A program made the position numbers and the translations under genes. Shown piece after piece: positions 12,567 to 13,066 of a stretch of 13,066 bases of DNA; positions within the stretch are counted from its first letter, which is position 1; the number at the start of each line of letters is the position of its first letter. This stretch comes from Thermohalobaculum sp039178805 (GTDB taxonomy: Bacteria; Pseudomonadota; Alphaproteobacteria; Rhodobacterales; Rhodobacteraceae): assembly GCA_039178805.1 (NCBI GenBank), contig JBCDFC010000134.1, positions 1 to 13,066 on the forward strand, in the 5' to 3' direction. The notes beneath the pieces were generated by a model. The model ran no database searches and was not told the origin of the DNA. It was given only the letters and a program-made list of their open reading frames with translations.

Positions 12567-13066
12567 ATGAATGAGAAACCAACGGTGGGGAAGGATCGCT
12601 TTGATGCCGTAGATGGTTGGCTATCGCCTGCTGACACGGACACGCAAGACAGCGAGAGTGACGAGGGCGAAGCAGTACACAGCCCTTGGTTCGCAGCACC
12701 GCCTCTCGACGAAGACGAGACTTGGGAGGCTGTGAGCGTCGCTGGGGCATCTGTCTTGGGGCTGGGCTGGGCGCAGAACCCACAGGCCGCCCCCGATCTC
12801 ACCGCAGAGGTGATCCCCTGGATCGCGGCTGAAGCTACGCTGGCCCGCCCCCTCGCCGAGGCCGCTGCAGCGCTTGGCCGTCTCGATGAGGCGCTGCTCG
12901 CTCAACGGCCCCAGGTGCGGGCCGGGCTCTGCCAGCATCTGGCGCTGCTGGAGATCAGCGATCTGGTCTGGGCTGAGGGCGAGCGGCTACGGCCTGAGAC
13001 TTTGGCGTTGCTCGATGTCGCGCGGTGCGGGCGCACCGGTGCGGATGCCACTGGTCTCGGACGGGC
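12567..13066 (+). CDS. Unassigned protein, acidic N-terminus, possibly DUF1612/RHE_PE00001-like (cut by window edge)
   Basis: The frame opens at ATG 12567 behind TTGGAG and stays open for 166 codons to the edge. Residues 1-55 are acidic and probably disordered (SPADTDTQDSESDEGEAVH). From about residue 58 a helical, Ala/Leu-rich domain follows: ARPLAEAAAALGRLDEALLA near 96-115, then ALLEISDLVWAEGERLRPETLALLDVAR. The pattern of an Ala-rich helix, LGRLDE, and a following W.EGE..R.E.L.L.D resembles the N-terminal half of the DUF1612-type proteins of rhizobial plasmids, which end in a helix-turn-helix. That resemblance is from memory and weak, and no function is claimed. The start is the first ATG with a ribosome site. 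Confidence 0.6.
   Translation, partial: MNEKPTVGKDRFDAVDGWLSPADTDTQDSESDEGEAVHSPWFAAPPLDEDETWEAVSVAGASVLGLGWAQNPQAAPDLTAEVIPWIAAEATLARPLAEAAAALGRLDEALLAQRPQVRAGLCQHLALLEISDLVWAEGERLRPETLALLDVARCGRTGADATGLGR

Noticed and set aside
1..13066. CRISPR array, tRNA/rRNA genes, replication origin
   Set aside because: No regularly spaced direct repeats, no complete cloverleaf or rRNA core sequence, and no iteron or repABC gene seen in the window.

Overview
The window is high-GC DNA with the gene content of an alphaproteobacterium, probably a member of the Hyphomicrobiales/Rhizobiales. The evidence is the ACR3-arsR pair, an alphaproteobacterial-style phn cluster, a palindromic hairpin of the AGAGCATG...CATGCTCT kind common between rhizobial genes, IS5-type remnants, and a right-hand ORF that recalls a protein family of rhizobial plasmids. 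The assignment rests on protein and repeat resemblance read by eye.

Layout. (1) 1-636, minus strand: the start of an ACR3 arsenite exporter and its repressor gene arsR, with a dyad operator against the arsR start. (2) About 802-2823, plus strand: ruins of a phosphonate import region. A phnD piece is joined in frame to the C-terminal half of one phnE. A second phnE follows with at least three frame changes and a lost C-terminus, then a rhizobial-type hairpin and the last ~30 codons of a hexapeptide-repeat acyltransferase. No phnC (import ATPase) is present. (3) 2841-9027: phnF (GntR-type repressor, minus strand) faces phnG-H-I-HAD-J-K-L-N, with every plus-strand junction overlapping by 1-4 nt. 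The C-P lyase core (G, H, I, J, K, L) looks intact and PhnJ keeps its Fe-S and radical residues. The HAD gene between phnI and phnJ has lost its cap domain. (4) About 8967-10307: an inverted remnant of a DUF1045 gene lies across the phnN tail, followed by phnM broken by one extra base. (5) 10414-11464: a truncated periplasmic binding-protein gene and two transposase remnants. (6) 11694-12382: a complete Phd/VapB-VapC toxin-antitoxin module with a dyad before the antitoxin. (7) 12567 to the edge: the start of an acidic, unassigned protein.

How it works together. PhnG-H-I-J-K form the C-P lyase machine. PhnI loads the phosphonate onto a ribose triphosphate, PhnM trims pyrophosphate, PhnJ cleaves the C-P bond, and PhnN makes PRPP after PhnP acts; phnP is not seen here. 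Import (phnCDE) is destroyed and phnM is frameshifted, so as written the locus could not run the pathway alone. Either the missing steps are encoded elsewhere, or this is an island caught in decay between IS scars, or some single-base breaks are sequencing errors. The large joins (phnD-phnE, the HAD deletion, the inverted DUF1045 piece) cannot be single-base errors.
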